Shown: positions 41,813 to 52,586 of the stretch, in pieces
Position numbering within the stretch: position 1 is the first letter of the stretch
How the letters are laid out: each line of letters begins with the position of its first letter
Assembly: GCF_019279795.1 (NCBI RefSeq)
Contig: NC_056733.1
Coordinates: 1,121,293,362 to 1,121,357,361, forward strand
DNA: 64,000 nucleotides
Source: Protopterus annectens
Lineage: Eukaryota > Chordata > Ceratodontiformes > Protopteridae
Direction: 5' to 3'
The notes under the pieces: generated by a model
The model's input: the letters and a program-made list of their open reading frames with translations, nothing else
Told to the model about the DNA's origin: nothing
Database searches by the model: none
Position numbers and translations under genes: made by a program

Positions 41813-43207
41813 GATGTTCTTCATCTCACATTGCTGCAGTCCTTACACTTGGGTAGTCCGCTGTCCTCGGTCGGCCCGAATATCAAAGTATAAGGCTGAC
41901 GTCGGTCAAGACGCAGTTGACTGACATCAGGACGTCAGGGTACAAATGCGCATGACCGACGTCATATCCCCAGTCTTTTTTGCCGCATGTTCCGATGCAG
42001 AAGCAGTATTGCAAGTGCCGGTTGGCGTTCTGAAATTTTTCGTTTTCGGAGTTTCAGACAGAGTCAAAGTTGGCTAAGTACCCCGTTGGGGAATATTTTA
42101 GTTTTTTCTTGCCTCAGTGGTTTACCGGATGTCAGAAAGTGAATAATTGTATTTCTTGTGGGAAACAGATACCGCATAGAGACTATCATACTTTGTGTAT
42201 TCCTTGTTTAGGGCCTGAGCACGACGTTGTTGGGTGTCGCTCTTGTGCTAGATTTAATAAGCGCACTATAAAGAGAAGACTAGATTGTGCCAGGTTAGTC
42301 TTTGGGAAGCGGTGCAATTATAAAATGCCGTCGGATGCTCCGACGCCCGCTTCTTCAAAGAAGCGCAAGGACAAAGCAGTGAAGCCTAGGTTAGAAGAAC
42401 CGTCCGTTCCGGACGCCGGTTCTTTAGAGGTGTCGGTGGAGCCGGTGGTTCCACCGGAGGTTTCTTTGGGATCCCAGGGAGAGACCTTGTTGTTGCAGGA
42501 TGTGGCCTCTCAGGAGGCAGGTCAGGCTGATGGGGCTTCTCAGGTTACTATACTCCCCTCCCTGCCTAGGGTTGTTAGGCCTTCTCCTTCTGTTTCCAAG
42601 GCTTCTCCTAGAGGCCTCCTCCTGATAAGAGGCCTAGGGTGGAGCCTGAGCTAGGGAGTTTTGAGCAGGCTTCGGATGTTTCAGAGTCTTCGGCTGAAGA
42701 CTTGCAGGAGTACTCTCCTTATTCTGATTCTGATGTGGATGATTCTACTCCTTCTGCTTCTCCTCCTGAGGATTTTTCTTTTTCAGAAACTCTTCATTCC
42801 ATGAGGGAGCATTTTAAGTGGGAAGGTCAGGACTTCTCTGATTCCAGGAAAAGGCTTAGGGAATTTTTGTTTTTACCCCAGCATAGGCCTTTGGCTATAC
42901 CTCCTGTTTTGGATGTAGTGGAAGATGTTTTTACAGAGGCATCTCTTAATCCTGATTCTTTGCCTCCTGCTTCTGTTAAACCGGATAGGTATTACAGGGT
43001 GCCTGAAGTTCATAAGTATCTTTTTAAGAGTCCTAGGGCAGACCCAGAAACTGTTAGCCAGGGGCCTAAAGGTGTTAAGGCTTCTGTTGTCAAGAATCCG
43101 GTTCCTGCAGATAAAGAAGCCAGGGCCTTGGATAGATGGGGAAAGAAAGTTTATACTTCTTCCACTCTAGCTATGAGGGCTTTGAATTGCCAGTTTCACA
43201 TGTTAAT
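41813..43207 (+). mobile_element. DIRS-like copy E, 5' fragment
   Basis: This is a left end of the B subfamily (GATGTTCTTCATCTCACATTG-type start), with the inverted repeat to about 41985 and the first two thirds of gag. It stops abruptly at about 43207 inside the CQFHML motif of gag. No pol, recombinase, ICR or right repeat is present. The sequence after the break is the second copy of the flanking direct repeat, so a deletion or recombination probably removed the rest. Confidence 0.82.
42129..43207 (+). pseudogene. DIRS-E gag, truncated and frameshifted
   Basis: Two bases are missing just after the ATG (42129), so the start is out of frame. From there VNNCISCGKQIPHRDYHTLC and the double zinc-finger-like cysteines are intact to RLVFGKRCNYKMPS. 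A deletion near 42615 removes the GKASLPFPG..LKMAEDLITL part. The acidic PYSDSDVDDSTPSASPPEDF region and LDRWGKKVYTSSTLAMRALN then follow in another frame. The gene ends at the truncation. Confidence 0.8.
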
Positions 43208-43244
43208 GCACTGTGGTGGGAGCAGAGAGCTAAATTCAACCTAT

Positions 43245-43350
43245 CCAAAGTGGGAACTATTGGTTGATAGCATTTTGTGTTTCTGATTGGCCTGAAGGTT
43301 TAACTTCATCAGAGTCTTTCATTCTGCTCTTATCAAAGCCTTGCGTTTGT
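43245..43350 (+). repeat. Direct repeat flanking DIRS-E, right copy
   Basis: Partner of 41464-41585. It starts about 37 bp after the DIRS-E break, with ATCCAAAGTGGGAACTATTGG. DIRS-E and its 5' flank lie between the two copies. Confidence 0.55.
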
Positions 43351-43899
43351 GCATCGCACAAACACCATTCCCATGCTTGCATATAAGACATTTTTCCAGT
43401 TTAAAACGCTCTCCTTAGTCTCCCACTGTTCACAGCTGCTCAGAGAACTGCCAGTTTTGTGTAGAGGGTGATATCTCTGCAAGTCATCTAATAGTATACT
43501 ATTAACGTCTCACTTTGACCTTTAAAGTGACTCTCCCTTACTCCTTCCTATCTGGAATTGTTTCCTTGCTTTACATAGCATAGGCTAGATTCAGACCTGC
43601 TGAATCGAGACTGGTATCACTGTGCTTTTGGACCAGCCCTTTTACATTGAGGGTCTCCCTGAACCCTTGGTTTTGCACAGGCTTGTGCTCTGTTTACCAG
43701 AGCTGCTCAATGTTTAGCCACTTCAGACAGAGGTCTGGAGTGAATCTGCTTTGAAATCCAAGCCATCCACTAAAAAAAAATGAAAATAGCACTGCGCTTT
43801 AACTGATTTTAATTGAATTGCTGCTTCATTTTTGCTGTTTGTGACAAAGTTCAGCTACCCAATTTCCTTTCCAAATACCACATTCAGAAAAATCCTACC
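43351..43899. other. Unassigned stretch before LINE copy 3
   Basis: No gene or named repeat recognised. It may contain the 5' untranslated part of LINE copy 3. Confidence 0.4.
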
Positions 43900-43943
43900 A
43901 CCTTGGATGGGGGTAGTTCAGTCATTCCTCTTGGCAGCTTGAT

Positions 43944-44760
43944 ATGGTCCTCTTGGGACAGTGTAGCAATTGCTTCTTGTGTACTGACTGCCATTTACTC
44001 CTTAAGCAAACTAACACCACCCTATATGAGAGATGTGAATACATTGTGGAATTGGAGTCCGTTCTCTCTCAAAAACAAGCTAGACATCAAACAGGTTGTC
44101 AGCGCACACGCTTCACCTCTCACGCAAACCTTGCGTCTCTCAAATTAAGGTCATGACACACAAACCAACATACATGGAGGTACTCACGAAAAGCCTACCA
44201 AAAGGAGACCTCCTAAACGTGCACCACACACACTCACCACTAAGCATAAAGAAACCCCTACACGTAACACACACATCATGTCTCAACAAATAAGCCCCTA
44301 AGGCAAAATGCATCAAATGTTTTGGTCATAGGCATCTCCATAGTGAGACGCCAAGATGTCCCCCTTACCAGACTGAACAAGGTGGTCACGGTCAGCTGCC
44401 AAGATCTGACAAATCCCATATTCATTAAAGTCATTTGGCAAGTGCCGTTATGATTATTAGTCCATGTTGGAGTGAATGACTTGAGACTTACCTCTATGGA
44501 CTATATGAAATGAGACATGAATGGAACTGTGTCCCAGACAGGTGTCCCTAGCCCTAAGCAATATCATACCCTCACCCAGGATGATGCCATAATGTAAACA
44601 AAAAGTGATTGACGTCAGCAATTGGCTTAACTTCTGTTGTCAGTCCAGTGGGATCCAGTATCTGTCAGCCTGGGAGGATATGGTAGACAACTTGTTGCTT
44701 CGGTGGAGATCTGCACTATACCTGTTCCCCCTAGGCTTTTGAGTACTGGCAAAGGTTCTT
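43944..44760 (+). pseudogene. LINE copy 3 ORF1, coiled-coil and esterase-like
   Basis: The frame from 43944 reads CSNCFLCTDCHLLLKQTNTTLYERC and EYIVELESVLSQKQARHQ. This is a cysteine-rich start followed by a possible coiled coil. Further on VLVIGISIVRRQDVPLTRLNK (near 44325) is the esterase nucleophile box with D changed to I, and LVHVGVNDLRLTSMDYM (near 44465) is the VGVND box. The same boxes are seen on the minus strand in LINE copy 2. Confidence 0.65.
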
Positions 44761-44829
44761 GCCTCCCCCATAGTGCCTTTTTTTAGGCAATGTCAAAACA
44801 AATTTTCCAATGTAACAAAATCTAATTGA

Positions 44830-45480
44830 GAAACCCAGGGTTGTGCTGCTTAATGCTAGGAGTTTAAACACAAGACTTCACTCCTTGGAAGCACTTCTCA
44901 CCTTGGATGCTGACGTCTGCAGTTAGAGACATGTTTCAAGGCTGTTGAGAGCGACCCAGTCGTGCAAGGCTACAATGCCTTTCACATGTTCAGACCTCAA
45001 AATGAGCATGAGGGGGACCAAAGGTGGAGGTGTATCAGTATTCGTTAAAACCAAATACACTTTGAGACTGGTGAGATAGCATGACTTTGTCAAACTACTC
45101 CATATCCAATTAACGTTTGGGGAAAGTACCATACCACATCATTGCTAGCTGTAGATTCCCCCTCCATGAGCTAGGATAAGCACACAGTTTACCTTGATTT
45201 ACTGGAAGCCCTTGCCATACAGCCCAACACCTTAGTCATGGGAGATTAACTGTCCTTCCATAGACTTGGAGACATACATGAGTAAAAAAACGCTCACCCA
45301 GATGTTTCTGGACTTTAACATACATGCTCTGGAACAGATAGTTTGCACCCCCACTAGGGCCTCTAATGTTCTGGACATAGTATTTACCAACTTGGGTGGA
45401 AGGGATGTCATTGTTCTTCCCCCTGTCTGATTAGGTCAGACCAGATCAGTCTCGTTTGAAGTAGCTACTGGAACTGACAC
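44830..45480 (+). pseudogene. LINE copy 3 ORF2, endonuclease part
   Basis: Pieces in changing frames read GLCCLMLG/LNARSLNT-like, HSLEALLTLDAD (near 44880), then FLDFNIHALEQIVCTPTRASNVLDIVFTNLGG (45305-45405) and TRSVSFEV (near 45455). The order and wording match the minus-strand copy 2 endonuclease. No single frame is open. Confidence 0.65.
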
Positions 45481-46089
45481 CCTCACAAGAGCAAACATTA
45501 TAAAAACTTTCACCAAAGCTAACTACAGCATACTAAGCAATGGTATAAAAAGCTTCATCCACCCACTGTTGCAGACACCAATGATCACTATACAGAAGTG
45601 TATGCATATGTCCTGTACAAACACTTGAGCGACTGCATAAACTCTGCCATACTTGTTTTGATCAAAGCAAGGTCTTTCCCTTAAAAACAAGCCACCATGG
45701 GTGGACTTCAAGTATCATCAGATTTTATAACAAGGAAGAAACTGTCCAAAAGCAAGAGCTCCTTTCTAAGGCTGTTCAGGAAAGTCAGAAATCTTGTAAT
45801 GTCTTCTAAAGGAAATTACGAAACTAAAATCTCATCCCTACGAAACTAAAACCTCATCTCTAGCCAAGGATAATCATAAGGCATTCTAACTACATCCAAA
45901 GTCTAAAAGGGAATGCCCAGCTATGTGTTGAACTGGTTGTAGATGGGATCACTCATACTACACCAGAAGATATTGCCAACCTAGCTGACAGATTCAGCAC
46001 AAACTTCACCCACCTACCATATCCCAAAGCATACCTGACACCAGTCCTCTGCCTAGTATTTCTAGAGAACAGATCATCTCTGTGCTCGC

Positions 46090-47340
46090 CAAGGCCAAAA
46101 ATACAGCCTGTGGGACCAGATAATATCCCAAGTTTACTAAATCTAAAACGAGAACTAGTGGACCCGCTTGGTGTTCTGTTTAATCATAGTTTGAGAACTG
46201 GCTATGTGCCTGCAGAATGGAGAACAGCAACAGTAATCCCCCTGTACAAAGAGGGGCCATCAACTGACCCTGGAAACTAAATACCATTAAGTCTAACCAG
46301 CCTCATCTGCAAGGCCATGGAAAGAATTATCATGGACCTAATCAACAAGGACATGTGACCTCTAAATGCTAAACTCAGCCCAGTTTGGCTTTAAGGGAAG
46401 ATCATGCTTATTAAACCTGGTAGACCTTGAGAATGTCAGCAAAGGCACACAGCCTATCTTGACCTTGCCAAGGCTTTTCACACAATTGGCATCATTGAGA
46501 AACTCTCCCAGATAGGGATTGACCCTTGCGTTACTAGATGGGTAGCCAACTGGCTAACCGACGGAACACACTATAAAAATGGAGACTCTACCAGTCACCA
46601 GTGGAGTAGTACAGGGATCTGTGCTGGGCCCCTTACTGTTGGTATCTATTTCCCAGAAGTCCAGGCCAAAGTAGACTGCCTTTGAGACTCCAAGTTTGCT
46701 GATGACTGCAGAGTGGGAGCAATCATAGTACTCTAATGATGACAACATATTACAAGAAGGGCTAATGCAAATAAATGATTGGTGCCAAAGCCACGGTCTA
46801 AAACTAAATGGAAAAAAATGCATTATTATTCCCTTTGGCAAAATGGAATTGCCTACAAATTACAATATTGACAGCTCCCCAGTGGTGCGAGACTTGGGAA
46901 CACAAGTTGATAGCGGTCTGAATATAGACAACTAAGTTTCCACAGTGGTAAGGAAAGCCTTCTGTGTGGCCCACCTCATAAGCAAGGGCATACCATCCTT
47001 TTCAAGGGATGTTATAACTCCATTGTACTTGACTCTCCTCAAACCACTAATATAACATTATGCACCCTTTTGTGTGCATCTTGCCAGACACCTGCAGCAG
47101 TTGGGGAGACCTCATAGGTTTCTCGCTAAGAAAATACATGGACTGCAAACCATTACCTATGTGGACAGGCTGAAAGCCCTTTCACTTTACTCTGCATCTT
47201 GTATGCTGCTGAGAGGTGACTTGTGCCTGGCCTATAGGACCATCTCCATCCCTGCCCACATCCACAAGTCAGATGGCTCAAGAGACGCTCCCTCTAGAGA
47301 TCTCCGTCTAGCTTGTGACATTAGCAGATCATGCTAAAGA
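46090..47340 (+). pseudogene. LINE copy 3 ORF2, RT part
   Basis: Readable blocks: PDNIPSLLNLKRELVDPLGVLFNHSLRTGYVPAEWR (46115-46220), VIPLYKEGPSTDPGN, LTSLICKAMERIIMDLINKDM (46295-46355), YLDLAKAFHTIGI (near 46455-46495) and IDPCVTRWVANWLTDG. The C-terminal region YVDRLKALSLYSASCMLLRGDLCLAYRTIS is open at 47074-47337. The frames are split by several indels. It is the best guide to the family, which I place with CR1/Rex-type LINEs by these motifs. Confidence 0.75.
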
Positions 47341-47921
47341 GACAGGTGTCTCCCAGAGAATGCCGCTTCTTTGGAGTAGACTCCTTCTTCAATTAAAACA
47401 GATTTCCTCACTGACCTTGTTCAAACGCAGCCTAGATAATTAAATGGAAGACTGCAAAGTCGCCCCTGGGTGGCACCCTTGTCCCTCATGGACAAGGGTG
47501 GCTGGTGTTTGATCACAGACCTGTATTCATAAATTTGTTCTGTGACTTATCCAAAAAAGAACAGATAGTGATACTTAGGATTAACATGGCTAGGCTTGTA
47601 AAGGCTCTAGGGCCGCTGGAGTAGTAACCTCCTGCGAACCTATGAACTCACCAGATCTAGTTTGCAGTCATTCGTAGCTGCAGCGAAGTGTCTGGCTTTG
47701 CTTGGTGATTTGATTTTTGTTGGACCTTGTATAAGATTGGCGAGATCTTTGTTCAGTTAACCCTTAGGATAGTGGTTAACTTTTTTCTGTGGGTTTTTAG
47801 GTAGATGTTCTTCGTGTTTCACTGTTGCAGTCATTACATTTGGGTAATCTACTGGCAGGTTGACCTCACTCGGCCTGAATAACCAAGTCTTGGGTCCTGC
47901 GTCTGTTGCTGTCTCCTTCCA

Positions 47922-47948
47922 TGACGTCAGGTTGTCGGGAGTATAAAA
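47922..47948 (+). promoter_or_regulatory. CRE-like site and TATA box, copy D left repeat
   Basis: TGACGTCA at 47922-47929 and TATAAAA at 47942-47948, the best TATA box among the copies, lie 12 bp apart. ATTCAGTCTTTCTTG follows about 20 bp later and is conserved between copies. This is the clearest candidate DIRS promoter in the window. Confidence 0.6.
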
Positions 47949-48120
47949 CATGCAGCAGACGCCATTTTATTCAGTCTTTCTTGTCACGCGGTGCCCAAAG
48001 TAGAAGCAGTTCGCAAGTGCTGGTCTGCCGACTCCTGAAATTTTCGTATTCTAGTTTCAGAACCGAAGTCTTCAAACTATAAAGTACCCCATTGGGGAAA
48101 CTTTTTCTTGCTCCTTATCG

Positions 48121-49892
48121 ATGTCAGTAAAAGTTAATAATTGCATTACTTGTGGGAATCAAATACCTCATAAGGATTTTCATTTGTACTGTATTCCTTG
48201 CCTCGGCCCAGATCACAACTTGCCTTGCTGTCGATTTTGTGCTAGATTTAACCAACGCATTATTAAGCATCGGTATATTTTTGCTTCTAAATATTTTGGT
48301 ACAAGATTTAATTATCCTGAAATGTCGTCCGTTAGCAATCCGACTGCCGGAGTTCCCAAAAAACGCAAAGAAGACAGAGACAGACAGTCTAGGTCCAAAA
48401 CCGACGACTAAGCTTCTAAGCCACTCGCCGGTACTCAGTGAGGCACTTTCACAGCCCCTGATGCCCTCTACTTTTGAGTCGCATGCCAACTCCTGAGACA
48501 CCCATTCGGAGTCTGGTACGCCCTGGGATTCTCAGAGTATTGAACCCGCGGATGTCTCTCCCTTGGATGGGTCCAGAGCCGCTGAGCAGGCACCGGCTTC
48601 TGAGGGTGTTTTCAGGCCTCAACATTTTTTTATATTAAACCGATGCCAGCAACAAAAAAAAAGGTCAAAAACATCCTATGTGTAAAAAAAAAAAAAACAA
48701 AAAAAAAACCGCATGAGCCACGTGCTCAGGCCCCTATGCCTAAAAAACGGATCAAAATGGCTGAGGATATTACCTTGATCAGGGGTTTCTAAGCCCCCCC
48801 CCCCTGCTTAAGAGGTTTAGGCAAGGCACTGATTATGAATCTTCAGATCAGGTTTCTATTTCTTCTGATCAGGAATTTTCTATTCCACCCTATGAGGATT
48901 CTGATGCAGAGGAATCCATCCCATCTGCATCTCCTCCTGAGGATCTCCCTTTTGGAGTGACTTTGCATACTTTAAGGGAACATTTTCACTGGGAGAGTCA
49001 GGGCTTCTCTGAATCAAAAAAGAGGCTTAGGGATTTCCTTCTTCCTCAGCATAGGACTTTGGCAGTACCTCCTGTATTAGACATTGTTGTGTTTTCGGAA
49101 TCAAGCATGGCTCCTGATTCCCTGCCTCTGGCAACTAGTAAGCCAGACCGATATTACAGGGTTCCTGACTCCCACAAATTTCTATTCAAAAATCCTGCTG
49201 CTGATCCTGAGTATTTCTGAGGGTCCCATGGGTGTAATGGCCTCTACAGTCAAAAATCTTACCCCCCTCTGATAGAGATTCCAGGGCGCTGGATAGATGG
49301 GGAAAGAAGGTTTATACATCTGCAACCTTGGCAATCAGGGCCTTAAACTGCCATTTTCATATGCTTAAATATCAATAGCATGTTATGGGCTTACTGAAAC
49401 AGAAAATGTTTATCTCTGTGTGGAAAGGAATTATTGGATTCAGCAGAACAGGTCGGAAAGCATACTTTGCAATGTGGTTTTGATTCCTTGGAGGCCTCTT
49501 GTAGGGCTGCCATTACTGGATCTGTGATTAAAAGGCATGCCTGGCTCAAGGAGCAAAATCTGCCTGATCATGTTAAAGCCAAAATGTTTGATGCCCCTTT
49601 GCAGCATGATAATCTGTTTGGTAATAAGGCAGAAGAGGTTTTAAAGAAAATGGAAGATGAAGCTAAATCTGTGCAAACTGTAAAAGATTTCTTGCAAGTG
49701 CAGCCACCCAGGTTCAGTAGACACTGGTCTACTAAAAATTGGTCCTTTCCTGTGTCCAACAGAGCCACTCGAGGCAAATCCAGGTGCTCAAAAGGCTCCA
49801 GATAGCAATCACAGGGTTCTTACAGGTCAAAGCAATGGGGTGCCTCCACCTCCAAATCTGGAGGAAACAAAGCACAACCCTACAGTAAGCAG
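48121..49892 (+). pseudogene. DIRS-D gag, broken
   Basis: The start and zinc-finger-like region are present (NNCITCGNQIPHKDFHLYC, CLGPDHNLPCCRFC). The first frame stops at 48411. A-rich tracts near 48654 and 48687-48706 and a C tract at 48796-48804 mark further breaks. Conserved pieces are TLREHFHWESQ (48960-49000), RYYRVPDSHKF, then HTLQCGFDSLEASCRAAITGSV and NLFGNKAEEVLKKMEDEA (49434-49805). The pol ATG of the ATGA overlap has become GTGA in this copy. Confidence 0.8.
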
Positions 49893-51730
49893 TCTCAGTG
49901 ACTTTCCTCTACCATCACCAAGCACTTTTGGCAGCCCCCTTGGGGGGGAAAACTAGCACTTCATGGTCAAAATTGGCAGTTAATTACCCAGGACAAGTGG
50001 GTATTAAACATAGTATCCCAGGGGGTGCAGATTTCATTTCCATATTTTGCCAATACCAAACGGATGGCCAGATCTGCCACAAAACCAGTGGGCAGAGGCC
50101 CAGAAACAAGTCATGTCCCTAATGAATATGGGGACTATTCAACCAGTACCAGAAAAGGAAAAAGGACAAGGTTTTTATTCAAGACTATTCCTGGTACCCA
50201 GAAAAGACAATTCATGGCGTCCAATACTGGACTTAACGATTTTTGAACACATTCCTGGACATTCCAAAATTCAAAATGCTGACTTTACAACAGCTACTGC
50301 CTATGCTAGGCAGGAATGCTTGGTTAGTAACTCTAGACTTGAGTCATACCTGCATATTCCAATAAGGGAATCATGCAGAAGATACCTCCGCTTCAAAGCC
50401 GGTTTCTTACATTACCAGTTCTCTGCACTGCCCTTTGGCTTATCTACTGCGCCCAGGGTCTTTACAAAGTGCCTGGCACCAGTAATCGCATTCTGCAGAC
50501 AAAGAAGCATTCAGATTTACCCTCATCTGGACTACTGTCACATTCAAGCCGAGGACAAAGGACACACTTCAACATCTGGCGTTTGTAAAAAGGCTTCTAG
50601 CATGCCTGGGGTACACCATAAATGAAAAGAAATCACAACTGGTACCCCCTCAAATAATTACATTCCTAGGTGCAAGCTTGAATACAACTGCTCAGATGGC
50701 TTACCTCACACCAGACAAAGGCAACTGACAACATACTTCAAACAAATGGCAACAAAAACCCAGTTATCTGCAAGACCAATTCTGCAGGCTTTGGGGTTCA
50801 TGGCATCCTGCATTCTACTAGTTTCATATGTGAGATTGCATATGAGGGAACTTCAGTGGTACCTAAAAAGTTTATGGAGTCAACATTGTCACAGTCTGGA
50901 AACGATGATTCCTCTCCTTCCCTGTCTACAACAGGAGTTTCTTTGGTGGGCAGAGACATGTCACCAAAACAAGGGACTGTCATTCACTCTACCCCCTGCC
51001 ACCCATACCCTAACTACAGCCACATCACACTATGTTTGGGGGGGGGCCCACCTGGCTGGGAGATGCATTCAGGGCAAATGGAGCCCAAACCAAATGCATC
51101 TGCATATCAACCAGAAAGAGATGCTAGCTGTTCAGAATGCTCTGACAGCCTTTAAGGACTTGCTTCATCCAGGACAACTACTGATGAAGACTGACAACAC
51201 CACAGTTATGTGGTACATAAACAAGCAGGGGGGTACACATTCCTTCCCCCTTTGCAGACTAGCCATGGCCTTGTGGAACACAGCCTTGACTTACCAAATA
51301 CATCTTCAAGCTCAATTCCTGCCAGGAAAACAAAATACTCTGGCAGACCTAAGTAGAAATCTTATGGACCCACACGAATGGAAACTGGATCCACAAATCT
51401 TCAGCATGTTGATACATAAATGGGGGAGCCCAGACATCTATTTGCCTCTTCCCAAAATTATCAGTTGGACAAATTCTGCACAAGAACTCATCACAAAAGA
51501 GCATGGAAAGTGGATGCCCTATCCTTCAGCTGGAAAAACCTTTCAGTCTATACCTTTCCCCCTCTGCCTCTACTCTCCAAGGTCTTACTAAAAGTCGGAC
51601 AGGAAAAAACAAAAATGATCCCAGTTGCTCTGGACTGGCCTCTCCAGCACTGGTACCCACTCCTAAGGAATATGTCTCTACTTCCTCCATGGTACTTGCC
51701 ACAAATACCTCATCTACTGCCTCAGCAGAA
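49893..51730 (+). pseudogene. DIRS-D pol, broken; catalytic RT motif lost
   Basis: The RT region (50047-50625 and neighbours) keeps FYSRLFLVPRKDNSWRPILDL and ALPFGLSTAPRVFTK. The catalytic motif near 50525 reads YPHLDYC instead of YLDD, so the second aspartate is a tyrosine. The part holding LDLKEAYLH has lost several residues. RNase H (50746-51591) keeps TDNTTVMWYINKQGGTHSFPLCR and LADLSRNL. The methyltransferase-like part (51420-51700) keeps AWKVDALSFSW and WPLQHWYPLL but has lost the usual LIAPDWP. This copy could not make an active RT. Confidence 0.82.
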
Positions 51731-51789
51731 CAATCAAATTCTGCACACTCCGCTCCAAACTCTGAATCTTGCAGCATGGCTGATCAATT

Positions 51790-52343
51790 AATTATTCAAA
51801 CATCTCTCAGTAAATCTGTGATGGATGTCAGTTTGGAAGCCAGAAGGCCTAGTACTAGAAAATCTTATGCTGATAAATGTAAGAGATTCTGTGCTTGGAA
51901 CCAAGCACAAGGAACAGACGCAGCAAAGCCCCAATATTGGTCAGATTTTACAATATTTGATTGAGATGCTTGACAAGGGCCTGTCTTTTTTTCTTCAATA
52001 AAAATCCATGCCTCTGCCATCTCTGCTCATTACAACACAGAGCATCCCCTCTCTTCTCATCCTCTGTTTAAACAGCATCTTAGAGAGGCCAAAAATTTAA
52101 GGCCTCCCAGAAGATCATCAGCTCCAGCATGGGACCTCAATTTTGTGCTGGAAAAACTTGCCCTGCCTCCTTTTGAACCAGTAGCTATCGCGGATTTTAT
52201 CTTGGAAAACAGCTTTTCCCTTGGCAGTCACTTCAGCAAGAAGGGTTTCAAAACTACAGACTCTCATGGCAGTGGAGCCTTTTATTTTATTTTACCTGGA
52301 CAGGGTGTCCCTCAGGACCCAATCCTTTTATGCCTAAGGTGGT
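51790..52343 (+). pseudogene. DIRS-D tyrosine recombinase, part 1
   Basis: EARRPSTRKSYADKCKRFCAW is near 51835. Frameshifts occur near 51935 and 51990. The region with the first catalytic arginine is altered: 52200-52265 reads SFSLGSHFSKKGFKTTDS instead of the SARR-SELQAL box. DIRS copy F interrupts the gene at 52343, within the FMPKVVSSV motif. Confidence 0.78.
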
Positions 52344-52586
52344 GATCATCGTGCATACAGCTGCAGTCATAACAGATGGGTTATCCTGCCGTCAGGCAGG
52401 TCCTCGGTCGGCCGAATTCCAAAGTCTAGGTCATTTTCTTCAGTTTTTCTTGCCGCGCGGTGCCCGAAGCAGAAGCAGTTCACAAGTGCCGGTCAGCCAG
52501 CTCCTGAGATTTACGAAAAATATTTCAGCCGAAGTCTTCTTGAAAGCTAAGTACCCTGTTGGGGAAACTTTTCTTGCCTCAGACCG

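Larger units (their letters stand above)
43900..47640 (+). mobile_element. CR1-like LINE copy 3, nearly full-length, decayed
   Basis: Plus-strand copy of the same family as copies 1 and 2, in the opposite orientation. ORF1 is at about 43940-44760, the AP-endonuclease at about 44830-45480 and the RT at about 46090-47340, with many stops and frameshifts. The end near 47640 is approximate and lies about 160 bp before DIRS copy D. Confidence 0.75.

Noticed and set aside
52344..52380. A target-site duplication for DIRS-F
   Set aside because: At most two bases (GT) could be shared, within the ambiguity of the ends. DIRS insertion is not expected to make one.
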